Source: Aselliscus stoliczkanus (taxonomy: Eukaryota > Chordata > Mammalia > Chiroptera > Hipposideridae). From it: 64,000 nt of DNA. The notes under the pieces are model-generated. The model had not been told where the DNA came from and did not search any database. It saw only the letters and a program-made list of their open reading frames with translations. The stretch covers positions 31,158,501 through 31,222,500 of the forward strand of contig CM066729.1 in NCBI GenBank assembly GCA_033961575.1. Reading direction: 5' to 3'. Positions 35,990 to 47,748 of the stretch are shown here, piece after piece. The position numbers and the translations under genes were made by a program. Within the stretch, counting starts at the first letter, position 1. The number at the start of each line of letters is the position of its first letter.

Positions 35990-37787
35990 TTTAAAAAAAC
36001 CCTACATGTAGCTCACTGCGGCTGAGAATGGATGGAGAGCTGCCGTGGCTGAGATAGAGCCGAGGCAGGGGCTCATCCCGCTGCTGCCCTTCCAGGGAGG
36101 CCCCACAGCCTTCCCCCGGATCCTCTAGTGCAGGCACATGGCAACACCTGTGAGCAGTTGATACGGACTTCAGGAGTGTCAGCCAGGCTGGCAGCACAGC
36201 GTTAGATGGTGGTGGAAGCCAAGGTCAGCACACGCTGACTCAAAGTGTGCAGAGTAAGAAGGGAAGAGGGCCTGAGAGAGACAGCCCCAGGAGTAATGCG
36301 CCCAAGCTGTATGACATTCAGTGACATAACGTTTCTGTCACCTTTCAAGCTCTAAGAATATGCCTTATAGGAGAATTTATGCTCTAATTGGATTAGACAA
36401 GCTTATCCAATCAGATGCTTGAGGACAAAGTGAGATGGTTGAAGACCAAAATGCAACTAATGTCAAAAACTGAGACTGTTTGTAATTGTACGACATGTTC
36501 TTTGTTACATTTTCATTCTTACACTTTTTCTTAAGGTAAAAGATTTATGATTTGTTTTTATAATCCCTAAGATTAGTCATTTTTCCTTTCACAAGGCTTT
36601 GCATATCAGAAATCCTGAGTTAACTGACATTTCCTGTGTTTCCATATCCAATCAAGGCAGTTTGGGGTTAAACAGGCTTAAGCATGGAATTTCGAATGGA
36701 ACTATAAAAACTGAATATGCTAATTACTCTCCCTTCTCTTGATATCAACCTGTTTGCATTCTTTATGTCTATTTAAGAATTCAGTCTTTTTAGTTGTTCT
36801 ATGAATACTAAAGAGCTGTTTAGATGCAGGTTACATTCTGGTATGGAATACGACCTTCTTAACGAGAAGGTTAAATGTTAATGAAGACTAATTGATGAAT
36901 AATTTTAACAAGGAAAGTCATTATCAGTTTGAAGCAAGAGTGTAAAGGGATGTGCCTTTAGCAGATGTTTGATACTTGGTGACATGGTCAGAAAGGAGGG
37001 AGGAGAAAGAAAAGCTGGACAAGAGGGCTCCAGGCCAGTAATGAGGGCAGCCTCCAGCCAGACAACACTGTCCAACTCTCTCTGCTTTGATCCATCCTCA
37101 TGCCAAGAAGGGTTGAGGAGAACTTGTCCTTTTGTGTCTCATGTGGGCTCCAGGCAAGGAGGACTGCAGTGTCACTTCCCGACTGAGTCTGACCACTTCC
37201 TGTCTACCGAGGCTTTGTTTCTGTCATGACAGCAGGTTTCTCTGCTTCTGTCTTCGTAGCCTCCCCCATCCCACCCTGCAGCAGAGCTGTTTCTGAGCTC
37301 CAGCCTTTGCAGTCAGACTGGATAGGAAAGTTTGTCCAGGCAGCTTCCTCATGGCTCCCAGTGGCTCCCGATGGTTCTCTAGGACCTGGCTGCTGACATC
37401 TGTCATTTACCGGCTATGACGGGCCCTCCCTCCGAGGAGTCCACCCTACCCCCGTCCTCTCCACTTTCAACTGGGACTTCACAGAAACTCAGCACCAACA
37501 AGAAGCAGAAAATATGGATCAATTGTCTGAGCTTCAAACTGATTTTGATTCCCTCCTAATCCTTTTAAATTAAGAGTAGCAGGGACAATAATTATTTGGG
37601 AAAATGATAATGTGATCCCAGCCTGTTTCAGTGACATTCTAACAAGGTTAAGAAAATTGACTGTCAGATTTGATCAGTGTTGTTGACATGAGCAGCCATC
37701 GTTACTGGCATGGCTGAAATGCAAGCCTCACCCAGCAGGAGCAGTTTTAATGACTGAAGAATGCATTGCCTCTCTTCTGTGTTGCAG
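35990..37787. other. intron 5' of PPM1L exon 3, no repeat seen
   Basis: No interspersed repeat is evident. The interval closes with the branch/pyrimidine region ATTGCCTCTCTTCTGTGTTGCAG-type acceptor for exon 3 (AG at 37786-37787). Confidence 0.5.
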
Positions 37788-37949
37788 GTACCACGTGTTT
37801 GATTGCTCTACTGTCAGATAAAGACCTCACTGTGGCCAACGTGGGTGACTCACGTGGGGTCCTATGTGACAAGGACGGGAACGCCATTCCTCTGTCTCAT
37901 GATCACAAGCCTTACCAACTGAAGGAAAGAAAGAGGATAAAGAGAGCTG
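37788..37949 (+). CDS. PPM1L: PPM1L penultimate coding exon
   Basis: This exon encodes part of the catalytic domain of protein phosphatase 1L, a PP2C-family Mg2+/Mn2+-dependent Ser/Thr phosphatase anchored to the ER membrane, known to act on stress-kinase (TAK1/ASK1) and ceramide-transport signalling. The 162-bp exon starts after TTGCAG and stops before a GTGAGC donor, with phase-1 borders on both sides that split glycine codons. The peptide reads TTCLIALLSDKDL, then the PP2C signature NVGDSRGVLCDKDG, SHDHKPY and KERKRIKRAG. By the usual 360-residue length it covers residues ~192-246. It joins in frame to the exon at 40847, giving RAGGFISF. Identity is by recognition of the peptide; upstream exons with the membrane anchor lie outside the window. 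Confidence 0.97.
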
Positions 37950-38439
37950 GTGAGCTTGTGAGCGCCTCTGAGCACTATCTGCTGTCTCCTTTGGTGGACG
38001 AGGAGGCTTGCTTGTTTAGCTGCTGGGAAATGAGATGCTCAGTTACCTTGATTAGTAGATCAGCACTGAGGCTGCTGCGGAGGTAGCTGAGACTGGACTT
38101 TGTAACATTTTCTATCAAATAAGCAGCCATGGAGTTTGCCCTTCTTCATGGAAGGGATTCCAAAAGGGCCAAAAAAGCCCTTTACTAGTGTCAAGGCTAA
38201 TGAGATCTTTGGGTCCCTGCTTGCTGTACCACGCTTCCCTCCAGCCATGCCAAATTACTGACCATTCCCCCAAAGGAACCATGTTCCTGATACCTCCATG
38301 CCTCTGCAAAGTGCTGTCCCCACTGTCTAGTGGATAACAATCACTTGTCCTGTAAGACTCAGCTTAAGGGTGTCCCTTTTTGTTTCATATTTTTCAACAG
38401 CTGTGGGCTGAGGATATACACTTACATTCTGGAATTGGA

Positions 38440-38600
38440 ATGGGAGTGAGGAATGTCATAGACAGACAGACATTAACAAAGAAATAAGTAAAACATCTAC
38501 TATATTGCAAGGTGATCGCTGCTATGCAGAGAGAAAAAGCAAGTAAGGGAATGGGGAGTGTTAGGGGTGGTCAGTCAAGACCTCTCTAAGGTAGCCTGGT
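38440..38600 (-). repeat. ancient L2-like LINE relic
   Basis: AAGGTGATCGCTGCTATGCA, AAGTAAGGGAATGGGGAGTG and GTCAGTCAAGACCTCTCTAA follow the same ancient repeat phrase set as 33690-34330. Confidence 0.5.
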
Positions 38601-39519
38601 GCAAAGAATTGCAGGAAGAGTATCTTGTATCTGTGGGAGCCACCAAGCCCTTCCCTTCCCTCTGCAGACTGACAACAGCAGCCTGGAGGCTCCATGTGAC
38701 CTGCCAGGTGGCAGGCCCAGCTGCCGGCGGGGAGCCCATGAGCCCTGGGTCGGTGACCAGGATGGGCCCCTGCCACTTGAGGCAATCTGCAGGCTGGCTT
38801 TCAGTCTCTGCAGGTCAGATTCTGCCCAGAACCTAATCAACATCTGAGTTTGCACAGTAGGAAGCTGTACTGTTGAGTTCAGAAGTGTTGGATTTTATTA
38901 TACTGTCCTGCTTCAGTGACTGCTTCAGATGCAGAATAATTTTTAATGAAGGCTTTGGTCAGATTCTCTGTTGATGGGATGAACCAAACAATGTTTCAGG
39001 AGCATCTGTCCAGCTCTGATGAACTGCAAGCAGTGTGAGTTCCTTACTCTGGCTTCCTTACTTACGAAGACACTGTCTGCCCAGGAGCCTGCTGCGACCC
39101 TGAACTGAAGATACAGTTAGACTGCTCGTGTGTAAGCACAGGCAAGGATGTGTCCAAGATACTCCTGGACATGTCATCTTAGTGCCCAGTGCTCTCTTCT
39201 GAAACGTCACTCCCATTTTACCCTCCTTGCTCTTTTATGTCATACACATCACCCGTATAAGGAAATATGCACACCATGTCAGAGGAACTTAACCCAACCT
39301 GCTGTGTCCAGAGGGTATGTCATAGCAAGGCCTAAGGGATGATGTTTGGTTTGATTATCTTTATGTTTATTTCTCTGACCTCAGCCTTCCTTTAGTACCT
39401 CTATCCCCTACCCTCCTGCTTTGGGTGGCAATTTGCTGCACCCGGTCTGGGCCACACACATGTCAGCCTTTCCGTCTCCATTCCTGAGATGTTTCTAACA
39501 ACAACGGTAATACCAGCTG

Positions 39520-39730
39520 CTTTCTGTTATGTGCTCGCTCTGTACTGGGAGCCAGTCCTAGTGATTTACACACACTTTCTCTTTCCCCACCTTCTGAGGT
39601 CGATAATGTTATCTTTGTTTTACAACCAAGAAACTGGATCCTCTAAGAGGCTGTGTGCCCCAAGACACATAGTTCGTGAGAGGCCAGGATTGAGACCCAG
39701 CACGTGTGGCTCCAGAGCCCATGCTCTTGC
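39520..39730 (-). repeat. MIR SINE relic, antisense
   Basis: The reverse MIR pattern runs GTTATGTGCTCGCTCTGTAC, AGTGATTTACACACACTTTC, TTACAACCAAGAAACTGGAT, GACACATAGTTCGTGAGAGG and GGCTCCAGAGCCCATGCTC. Confidence 0.75.
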
Positions 39731-40089
39731 CCATTCGACACACTCCCTGGAATGTTCTCTTACACCCCTGCCCATAGAAGTCCTACCCATCATTCACAGT
39801 CCAGCTTTCGTGCTCACTCCTCCCTGCCCATCACAACCAGAAATCAGACCCCCTCCTCCATCAGTCTACAGCACTTAGCAGGCACTAGGCTCTCCCTGGA
39901 AGAATACCGCTGCGTGTTTGCAGCTGTTTATACAAGTGGCTTTTCTTTCCTGCCAGGCTGTCCACTTCTTTAGTGGAAGGTCTGGACCTTGTATAACATT
40001 ATAGCCTGCAAGTCACCTTGCGTGGAGTATATATTTAATAACTACCTGACAAGCAATATGTGAACGAACAAATTTCTAACTACCTTAAA

Positions 40090-40335
40090 GAAAAATAATA
40101 GATGCCATTGAGTGCATGTTATATTCAGACACTGTGCTAAGTGATTTATATGGAATAACTCCTTTATGTCTCACAACAGCTCAGTAGGATAGGGACTCTT
40201 CTTGTTCCCATTCCGCAGCCAAGGAAACTGGGGATCAGAGAGATAGACTTCTCATGCAAAGTCACACATAGCCGGAAGGAATAGAAATAGGAATCAAATC
40301 CAAGCAGTCTGACCCGAGACCCCGAGCCTTGAAGC
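40090..40335 (-). repeat. MIR SINE relic, antisense
   Basis: GACACTGTGCTAAGTGATTT, TCTCACAACAGCTCAGTAGG, AGCCAAGGAAACTGGGGATC, AAGTCACACATAGCCGGAAG and CAAGCAGTCTGACCCGAG follow MIR in reverse for nearly its full length. Confidence 0.8.
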
Positions 40336-40846
40336 ACTGGCTCAAATGCACAGTTCTTTCGTCCTGATCCTGTTTGGGGTGCTGTTTTGAGATCTGCATA
40401 GGCCACCCAAGGGCGGCCTCAAGCTAAATGATGGATCCCAGTGCTTGTCTCTGGGACCATCCACCTGGCTTCCAGCACTCTTTTGCTGCTCTCCTTGACC
40501 CCCCACACTAGTGCTCCCCAATGTCAATCACTGAGCTGTCCAGGTGTTGTTAAGTTAAAACCGATGTCCTCCTCCATACATATCTCCTACCCTCAATATT
40601 CTTACTGATGTTTTCTTGAGGTCTTTGAAGATACCAAGCATGAACGCGTGAGGATCTACTGGTAGAGTATCAAACCTCAACCAATGCAGCTGGAGTGCCC
40701 TTCCTTCCTGGCAGTCCCAGGGTAGGGTGACAGGAGCACATACAATATGTCATATGGAATAGGTTGGCCTTTTGTACGCATGCTCAGGCTGTACCAGGTG
40801 TGTGAGATATCAGCTGGTTGAGCTAATGGGCTCATTCTCTTTCCAG

Positions 40847-41193
40847 GTGGTTTCATCAGTTTCAATGGCTCCTGGAGGGTCCAGGGAATCCTGGCCATGT
40901 CTCGATCCCTGGGGGATTATCCACTGAAAAATCTCAACGTGGTCATCCCAGACCCAGATATCCTGACCTTTGACCTTGACAAGCTCCAGCCTGAGTTCAT
41001 GATCTTGGCATCAGATGGCCTCTGGGATGCTTTCAGCAATGAAGAAGCTGTTCGATTCATCAAGGAGCGCTTGGATGAACCTCACTTTGGGGCCAAGAGC
41101 ATAGTGTTACAGTCATTTTACAGAGGCTGCCCTGACAATATTACTGTCATGGTGGTGAAGTTCAGGAATAGCAGCAAAACAGAAGAGCAGTGA
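40847..41193 (+). CDS. PPM1L: PPM1L terminal coding exon
   Basis: The last coding exon completes the PP2C catalytic domain. It begins after a TTTCCAG acceptor, completes a split glycine codon and encodes 114 further residues to a TGA at 41191-41193. Motifs in order are GGFISFNGSWRVQGILAMSR, SLGDYPLK, the metal-binding ASDGLWD (Asp central to the bimetal centre of PP2C enzymes), ERLDEPHFGAKSIV and the closing CPDNITVMVVKFRN. The C-terminus is KTEEQ. The peptide looks intact and very close to the mammalian protein as I remember it. The exon lies 2.9 kb after the previous one and is followed by the 3' UTR. The gene runs toward B3GALNT1, which is transcribed in the opposite direction. Confidence 0.97.
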
Positions 41194-42124
41194 GCCCTCA
41201 GGGCCTTAGCTGCCTTAGGCCAGAGGACCCCAACACACTGGTCTCCTTTAAGGCGGTGAAACATGTGGAAGTTGAGTTAGGGTCCCCCACCCCAGGTGCG
41301 GTCTCAGGCCTACAGGGATGATGGAGAGGCTGATCTTGGTCCCAACAGTTGGGAGGCTAGAAAATGGTTTCTTCCTGTTTCCCAACTCTTTCGCCCAATG
41401 TTCAAAATCTATAAATATGTAGTTGTAGATTCACATGTATGAAGTGAATGGCATAGGTGCCATCTATTCTCCCTTTTAAGATTCTTTTCAAGACCCCTCC
41501 CAGGGTCCTTCAGGCGTCAGACTCGGTGCTCTATTTGGAGCAGTGAACAGGACAGGCCCCCCCAGAGCTGCAGGAGACAGGCCGGGCCTCCCCTGTGAGG
41601 CAGGCCCAGGCGGCAATGCCCTTGGCTGAGGGCACAGCTGGCCTGAGAAGGCTCTGTCCTCCTGAGCCCAGGTTTTCTCCTCAGCGGCAGCCCAGAAACA
41701 GACTGGGAATCGTCCGTTAGTCCGAGGCTGCTCCTGAATGGAGCCTGGAGGAAGAGCCGCCTGCACCCCAGAAATAACCGTTTTCTCTCGCTCCCTTTAT
41801 TAGTTCACTAGACCTCGTGTGCCACCTGACCAGCCTTTGGGTGTTTATCCTAACTGTGCATGACCTTAACCTTTTGCTGACACCTCACCTTATGTAATAG
41901 GCAGCTGTTAAACATCACTACCAGACACGAGTTTTTGTCTTTCATTACCGAGAAACCTGTTAGTGGAAGTGAAAAAAGCAAATCACAATATCATAATTCC
42001 TTCCATCTTTAAGGGTAGATAGGGGAAAATAATGACTGAATAAGTCACAGGGTCCCTTGGGAAGTGTGTTGTTTGCATTGGGAGGGAAAGCTGGTGAGGT
42101 TACCACCCTGCGCTGAGCTCCAGC

Positions 42125-42147
42125 TGTGTGTGTGTGTGTGTGTGTGT
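42125..42147. repeat. (TG)n microsatellite
   Basis: A short uninterrupted TG tract of about 23 bp within the presumed PPM1L 3' UTR. Confidence 0.95.
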
Positions 42148-43606
42148 CCCTTCCTCTCCTAGTAGCTTTCCAGTGTCTTTCGAGCAGTGTTCTGGGAAGC
42201 AACAGCCTAGAGCTGCATGTGTGTTCCTTGAAGCCGAGGACAGAGTTCCAAGTAAACCGCTGGGCTGTGCATGACCTCCCAGTGGAAAAGCAGCAGGCTT
42301 TAATATTTGGCTGCAAATCACTGCCCACCGCAGGTAGCTTTCCCTGGGCAATCCATTCAGGGAACACCAAGCAGAATTTCAGCTCACACCTGTATTGTTA
42401 AGCAGCCCAGAGTTCTTTGGGGCCTGGCTTGCTGCTCTCCATTTCCTATTGCCAAAGTCATATTTCCAGTCTCAGTATCTTAGAAGTTAATTGACAGAAA
42501 CTGCTAGGTCATCCTGTTTGCCTGACTGAAGTGGCTCAAACAGCCAGGCAAGATTTTTGTCACGTTCCCGGTCCTCTGTGTCTGAAACACCAGGGTGTCC
42601 ACCTGTTATGCTCTTTCTGAGTGGGCGTTTGTCGTTACAGCTTCTGAAAAGCCCCATTCACCGGCCACCCCTGCCCATGGTCCTCCTTCCCAGCCTTTCT
42701 TCAGCTTGGAGTTTCACTGAAGCAGGTTCTAGGAGAGGCTTCGAGAGGATGAAAAGCTTCCCCTCTGGTTACCAAGGACTGCAGTCTCTTTCAGTTCCTT
42801 GGAGCACTGAACTTTCTTTGACTGCAATGAGAGTTAATAATGATTTCCCAAGGATTTGCTTACGTTTGTAAACTGTAACATAGAATTTCCAACATTAGAA
42901 TTAGAACCTTGGTTATTTACTTTTTTTAGCTATGGAATGTTCTAGTACAAAATATCTACCACCATTTTAGACTGAGGTGTTTACCTGTTGAGAGGCACTG
43001 AACATTTGGATGTGTGTATTTGGGGTGGGGTTGGGAGAGGAATATGGGGAGCCTGCCGGCTGTGGTCAGTGATGGGCCAGGCAAGCCAGGTGGCCTCGGT
43101 TTGCTTGGGGATTTAGGGCCTTCTGACATGAGAGTTCCCAAAGCCCCCCATCTAACTGAAGTTCAGGAATAAGCAATTTCAGCATTTTACGGCACACAGC
43201 CAATTTTTCTTTTTTCTTTTCAACTTAACCCCAAAATTCACAATAACAAGGAAAAGACATTTTAAAATTCCATGATCCTTGTTTTTGTCTAAAATGAAAA
43301 TAGTGTTTTACTGAAGATGAAAAAGAAAAGACAAATTAGTAAATTAATGTTTATTTGCCCTACAAAATAATAGACGGTGCCGAGAGTAGGATTGCATGAT
43401 TTTTTCTCTAATTGAGGTTCACAAGACATCTTCTAAGTTTTGCTGTGTAGACCTAATTCCTTTCTGACTTTAACCAAGCAGTGTGTGTATTTCCTCTTCC
43501 CTTTCTGCCTCTTTTTCTCTCACTTTGGCTTGTAGAGTTTTAAAAGATAGATGTTCTAGGCAAAATAGTAGCAGTTTGATTAATACCTGTGTCTAAAATC
43601 TGAGTA

Positions 43607-43759
43607 CAGGAAAACCTTGGATTGCGAGTAGTGTGGTTTGCGAGTGTCCCACAAGATGAGCAAATATTTCTAATACATTTTAACATGGTAAACGAGCAAT
43701 GTCTTGCAATACGAGGAGTTTCCAGAACGAATTATGCTCGCAAACCAAGGTATTTACTG
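43607..43759. mobile_element. palindromic MITE, TA-flanked
   Basis: This is a 153-bp non-autonomous DNA element with TA on both sides (43605-43606 and 43760-43761). The left end CAGGAAAACCTTGGATTGCG and the reverse complement of the right end, CAGTAAATACCTTGGTTTGC, form terminal inverted repeats that continue through GCGAG. It has no coding capacity. The TA target and CAG ends suggest a Tc1/mariner-type source. It sits in the presumed PPM1L 3' UTR. Confidence 0.8.
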
Positions 43760-44269
43760 TACTGTGCTCTCTTCCCAGTCCTGGACCTGTGTCGCCCTGA
43801 CCCTCCTGCTGTTGTTGGAGCTCTGCAGATATCACCCCCGGAGGCCCAGTGGCTCCTAGCTGCTCCCGTGTTTTCGGACAGGGAAAGTTGAATCTAGCTA
43901 TTAGAAAAATGGATTTGAGAAGTATGCATGTGAAGCTTCCCGAAACAGCACTGCCAAAGCTTTGGACTTGTCACCCGAGGCTGTCCAGACTCCCTAGCCT
44001 GAGTTCGCGTTGCCAATAGCCCCATGGTGCCAAATTTAGGATGGTCTTACAGTCTAGAACGAATGACCACGTGTATGAGCCCACAGCCAGATGCCACACC
44101 CAGGGCCTGGTGGGCATGCGCTGCTGTCGCCCCGCGCTGGGAATCTATCTGCACGCTTCCAAGGGGGTGGGGCTTGCGTGGGGGGGGAGACAGGGACTTT
44201 TTTTTATAATTCATTGTATTTGTAATTCTCTAATCCAAGAAATAAACAATACCTACATAGAAAAATCCA

Positions 44270-46335
44270 GAGCTAGCTCCCAAGACCTGCGTTTGTTTTC
44301 TCTGACCAGTTAGCCCAAAGCCTTAACTCTGAAGTGGCTGTTCCAATACGTATATGTACACACTACTGGTCTCCAGTGGCTGCATTCTGTTCCTGCCTTT
44401 GACTGAAGGCATTGGCTTCTTGGGTCTTGTCTATATAATAAGCGTACTACAGAGAGTTTTATAGAGTGAAGGGGCATATGCAATCTGCATAATTTAAAAT
44501 AGGCCCTATTTTATACAACTGTAATGATTTCAAGCCAGGTACATTTTGTGCAAACAGGATTGAGTGAACGTGATGACATCATCGTTTCAGTCCTATCGGA
44601 AGCCATCCTAGGAAATTGAATACACTGGTGAATTGGATCACTGGGATATCTGGCAATGCGTGAGAGATTCACAAAGTCAGTGCTCACACCTTTCTTTGCC
44701 AGGTGCACCTCGATTTTTCTCATTTTTTGCCCCTTGAGTTGTTGTTACCAGATCAAACTCTCTTGGAACTGTGTCCACACAGAAGGTTCAGAAAGGGTAA
44801 CATTTTGTTGTACATTTGAAAATGTAGAAATACATACTCTGGATAAAGTGTTATTTTCGAATGATTTCAGAAAAATTTTTCCTCGTTTTGACCCATCATG
44901 AGACTGATCTTCCCTGAATGCCTTAGCTTGTCATGCCAGCATTCCTGACCCAGAAATGACATGACTTTTACCACACTGCGGCCTATTTAACTGCCTCTAG
45001 GTTAACTCGTTGAGATCTAGACTTTTGAGCTAGTTAGTTGCACACACACGACAGGAGGAATAAAATCCCAGTGTTCCCCAAAGTCTGTTTTACGGAACAC
45101 AAATTCCAAAGATACTCTTCCAAATACAGGGTTTCAGGGTCAAATGACTTTGAAAAACATATCTTTGAAAGGTACTATATATAAGCCCATCAAAGTTTCC
45201 AATTTAAATGCCCTGCAGGGGAGAAGAAACACATCACAGATTAATTTCAGTTAGCTCAGTGTTTTGCAGATGAATTGGACCACAGAAACTTTTTTCAGTA
45301 ACACCTAGGAACATTCCAAGCAGCACGTGTTCCCAGGACCCACTTTGGGCAACTCTGGTATGTGGAAATATTACTCATTCTCTATGACTAAGTTTTCTCA
45401 TTCACTCTGACTCTTTGTCGTAGCAGTACAATTTGCAATCTAGAAGCACTAATCCACTCAAGGAAGAAGCTGATAATGAAAGCAGTGTTAAGAAACGGTA
45501 TGATTTAATATGAGTATCAGCAGCCTCACATTGATAGCAGAAGCCCGACTACCCTACATGAAGCTCTAACCACTGTGTCCCTTATCTTATGTGAATAATA
45601 AGCAAGAGCCTTGTCATAACTAGGGATTTCTCAAATTCATACCAAGAGCTTTCAGTTGCTTTTTTGAATTTATCTTGGCCTTCCAGATTGAATCAAAATA
45701 AATATTTTTACATTTCATCACTATGTGGGAGTAAAAAAAATATTAAAAATAATAGAAAATGGGGGGGAAGTTATATTTGGTTTTAATTCATTTTAAAATT
45801 TTTAACTAGATTTAAAAATTCATGTATCCATTGTATAACACAAATGTAAACTATTAACACTTATTTACCCCCTTTCCTCTGTTTTGTTTTTTTTCCTGGA
45901 TTCAATGAAATAATTCGAAATCAATCAAAGCTCATTTGTTCTAAAACTCATCCCTTGCCGTCATCTTTCACATTGTGTGTATAGAATGAAGTTTCGCAAG
46001 TTATCTCTTGTGTAAAATTTCAGGCTTGACTCTAGTAAAATAGTCATCACTCCCAGCCTGGGCAGTGGGTTTGGGCAACGCTGAGAGATAATCCCCAAAT
46101 AATGGATGAGACAAATCTAGTTGAAAACATGGTATAAAGCGAATTGAGGGTGAAGCCCTTTTCTGAAAATTACATCCAATATTTAGGAATATACTCACCT
46201 CTGGACGTTATCCAAAATAGTAAAAACAAAGTAAAATCACTTAGATTAGGTGGCAGATTACCAAGGACAAGTGACAGTTGACACCACAATGCTTCCATTA
46301 GATATGTGCTTCTAAACATGTTTTCTAATAAGTAA
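44270..46335. other. downstream of PPM1L stop, no gene seen
   Basis: This may be a distal 3' UTR or intergenic DNA. I see no exon, RNA gene or confident repeat. GGTTTCAGGGTCAAATGACT near 45130 and the stretch after it look single-copy. Confidence 0.35.
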
Positions 46336-46720
46336 ATTTTTGCTAATTCTTTTTATTTTATTTTTATTTATTTATTTTTTATTTATTAATTTTTTTCATT
46401 TTTTTTATTAGTTTCAGGTGTACAACACAATGCAATAGTTATACTCTTTACCCCCCAAAGTGACAACCCCCCTCCCCCAGTTTGCCACCCCACTCCCCCC
46501 GCATATCATACATATCTATCACAACTCCCCTGACTCCCCTCCACAGTATACTCCACATCCCATGACCATCCACATATTCAGTTACAGCTGGCATACAATA
46601 CTATACAACATCAGCTTCAGGTGTACAGTGCAGTGATCAAGCCTCTACTCCATCCATGAAGTGGTCTCCCTAACAAGACATGTGACTATCTGACACACCA
46701 CAAAATTTTTACATTATTAT

Positions 46721-47113
46721 ATTCCCCGAACTGTGTTTCATATCCCTGTGGCAATATTGTAGTTGTCTATTTATGCTGTCTAATCCCTTCCCCTTCCCCC
46801 CATCCCCACCCCCCTCCCAACTAGCAACCCTCAGTTTTTCCTTTACATCTACGAGTCTGTTTACTTTGATCATTCACTCAGCTCTTCAGACTCCACACAC
46901 AAGTGAGATCACATGGTACCTGTCCTTCTGCGACTGACTTATTTCACACAACATAATAGTCTCTTCACAACATTATCAATTACATTCCCAGAACTGCCCA
47001 CATATCCCTGCGGCAACATTGTAGTTGCCCACCTACACTGTCCAAAACCTTCCCCTCTCCCTCATCCCCACTCCCTCCCAGCCAGCAACCATCAGTTTTT
47101 CCTTTATATCTGC
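46721..47113 (-). repeat. tandemly duplicated L1 3' UTR block
   Basis: A ~130-bp block at 46721-46852 recurs at 46984-47113. Both share CATATCCCTG-GGCAA, TTGTAGTTG, AGCAACC-TCAGTTTTTCCTT and intervening C-rich runs, with roughly three quarters of positions alike by eye. The second copy abuts the ORF2 deletion junction. Confidence 0.7.
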
Positions 47114-47748
47114 TTGATATGACTTCAATCTTCTTAAATTTACTGAGACTTGTTTTGTGGCCTAACGCGGTCTATCTTAGAAAATGTCCCATGTGTACTT
47201 GAGAAGAATGTATATTCTGTTTTTTCAGGGTGAAAAGCACTAAAAATATCAACGAAGTCCAGCTGGTCTAAAGTATCATTTAAGGCCCCTCTTTCTGTGT
47301 TGATTTTCTGTCTAAAGGGTCTGTCCATTGGTGACAATGGTGATGAAGTCCCCTACTATGATAGTATTACTGTTGATCTCTGTCTTTATGTCTGTCAAAA
47401 TCTGTTATATGTAATTAGGAGTTCCTATGTTGGGTGCATAGATGTTTATTAGGGTTATAGTGTCCTTCTTTGTCTTTTATTGTAGTCATTTAAAGTCTAT
47501 TTTGTCCAGAATAAGTATTGGTACTCCAGCTTTTTTTTCTCATTTCCATTTGCATGAAATATCTTATTCCATCTATAAACAGCATATACATGTATCCTAT
47601 TTTCTTATCCACTCAGCCACTCTCTGTCTTTTGATTGGAACATTTAGCCCATTCACATTTAAAATTATTGATAGATGCATATGTATTGCCATTTTGTTAT
47701 TTGTATTCCTGGTCTCTCTGGGTTAGCTTGTTTACCCCTTTCTTTTGT

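Larger units (their letters stand above)
1..37787 (+). other. PPM1L: PPM1L intron upstream of exon 3 (partial)
   Basis: This stretch precedes the recognised PPM1L exon at 37788 and ends in a good splice acceptor (pyrimidine-rich run, then TTGCAG). I infer that it is one intron. The preceding exon should encode the PP2C metal-binding motif with DGHGG and end just before the GTTCLIA segment; I did not recognise such an exon here, so it presumably lies upstream of the window. Large introns are typical of this gene in mammals. The interval is filled with repeats, listed separately, and single-copy-looking DNA with no open frame that resembles a known protein. Confidence 0.75.
37950..40846 (+). 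other. PPM1L: PPM1L last intron
   Basis: A phase-1 intron of 2,897 bp runs from GTGAGC at 37950 to TTTCCAG at 40840-40846. It contains MIR relics and an L2-like piece, listed separately, and no further exon that I can recognise. If the donor were ignored, the exon-3 frame would run on to a stop near 38084, so retention would truncate the phosphatase before its ASDGLWD motif. Confidence 0.9.
41194..44265 (+). other. PPM1L: PPM1L 3' UTR (end tentative)
   Basis: The 3' UTR begins after the stop at 41193. A possible polyadenylation signal AATAAA lies at 44241-44246, and I use it as a tentative end. PPM1L transcripts are known to have a long 3' UTR, so the true end could be further on, beyond the L1 at 46352-49607. 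A (TG)n tract (42125-42147) and a MITE (43607-43759) lie inside the assumed UTR. Confidence 0.4.

Noticed and set aside
37766..38086. Frame running through PPM1L exon 3 into both flanking introns
   Set aside because: The borders TTGCAG and GTGAGC and the in-frame join to the next exon show that only 37788-37949 is coding.
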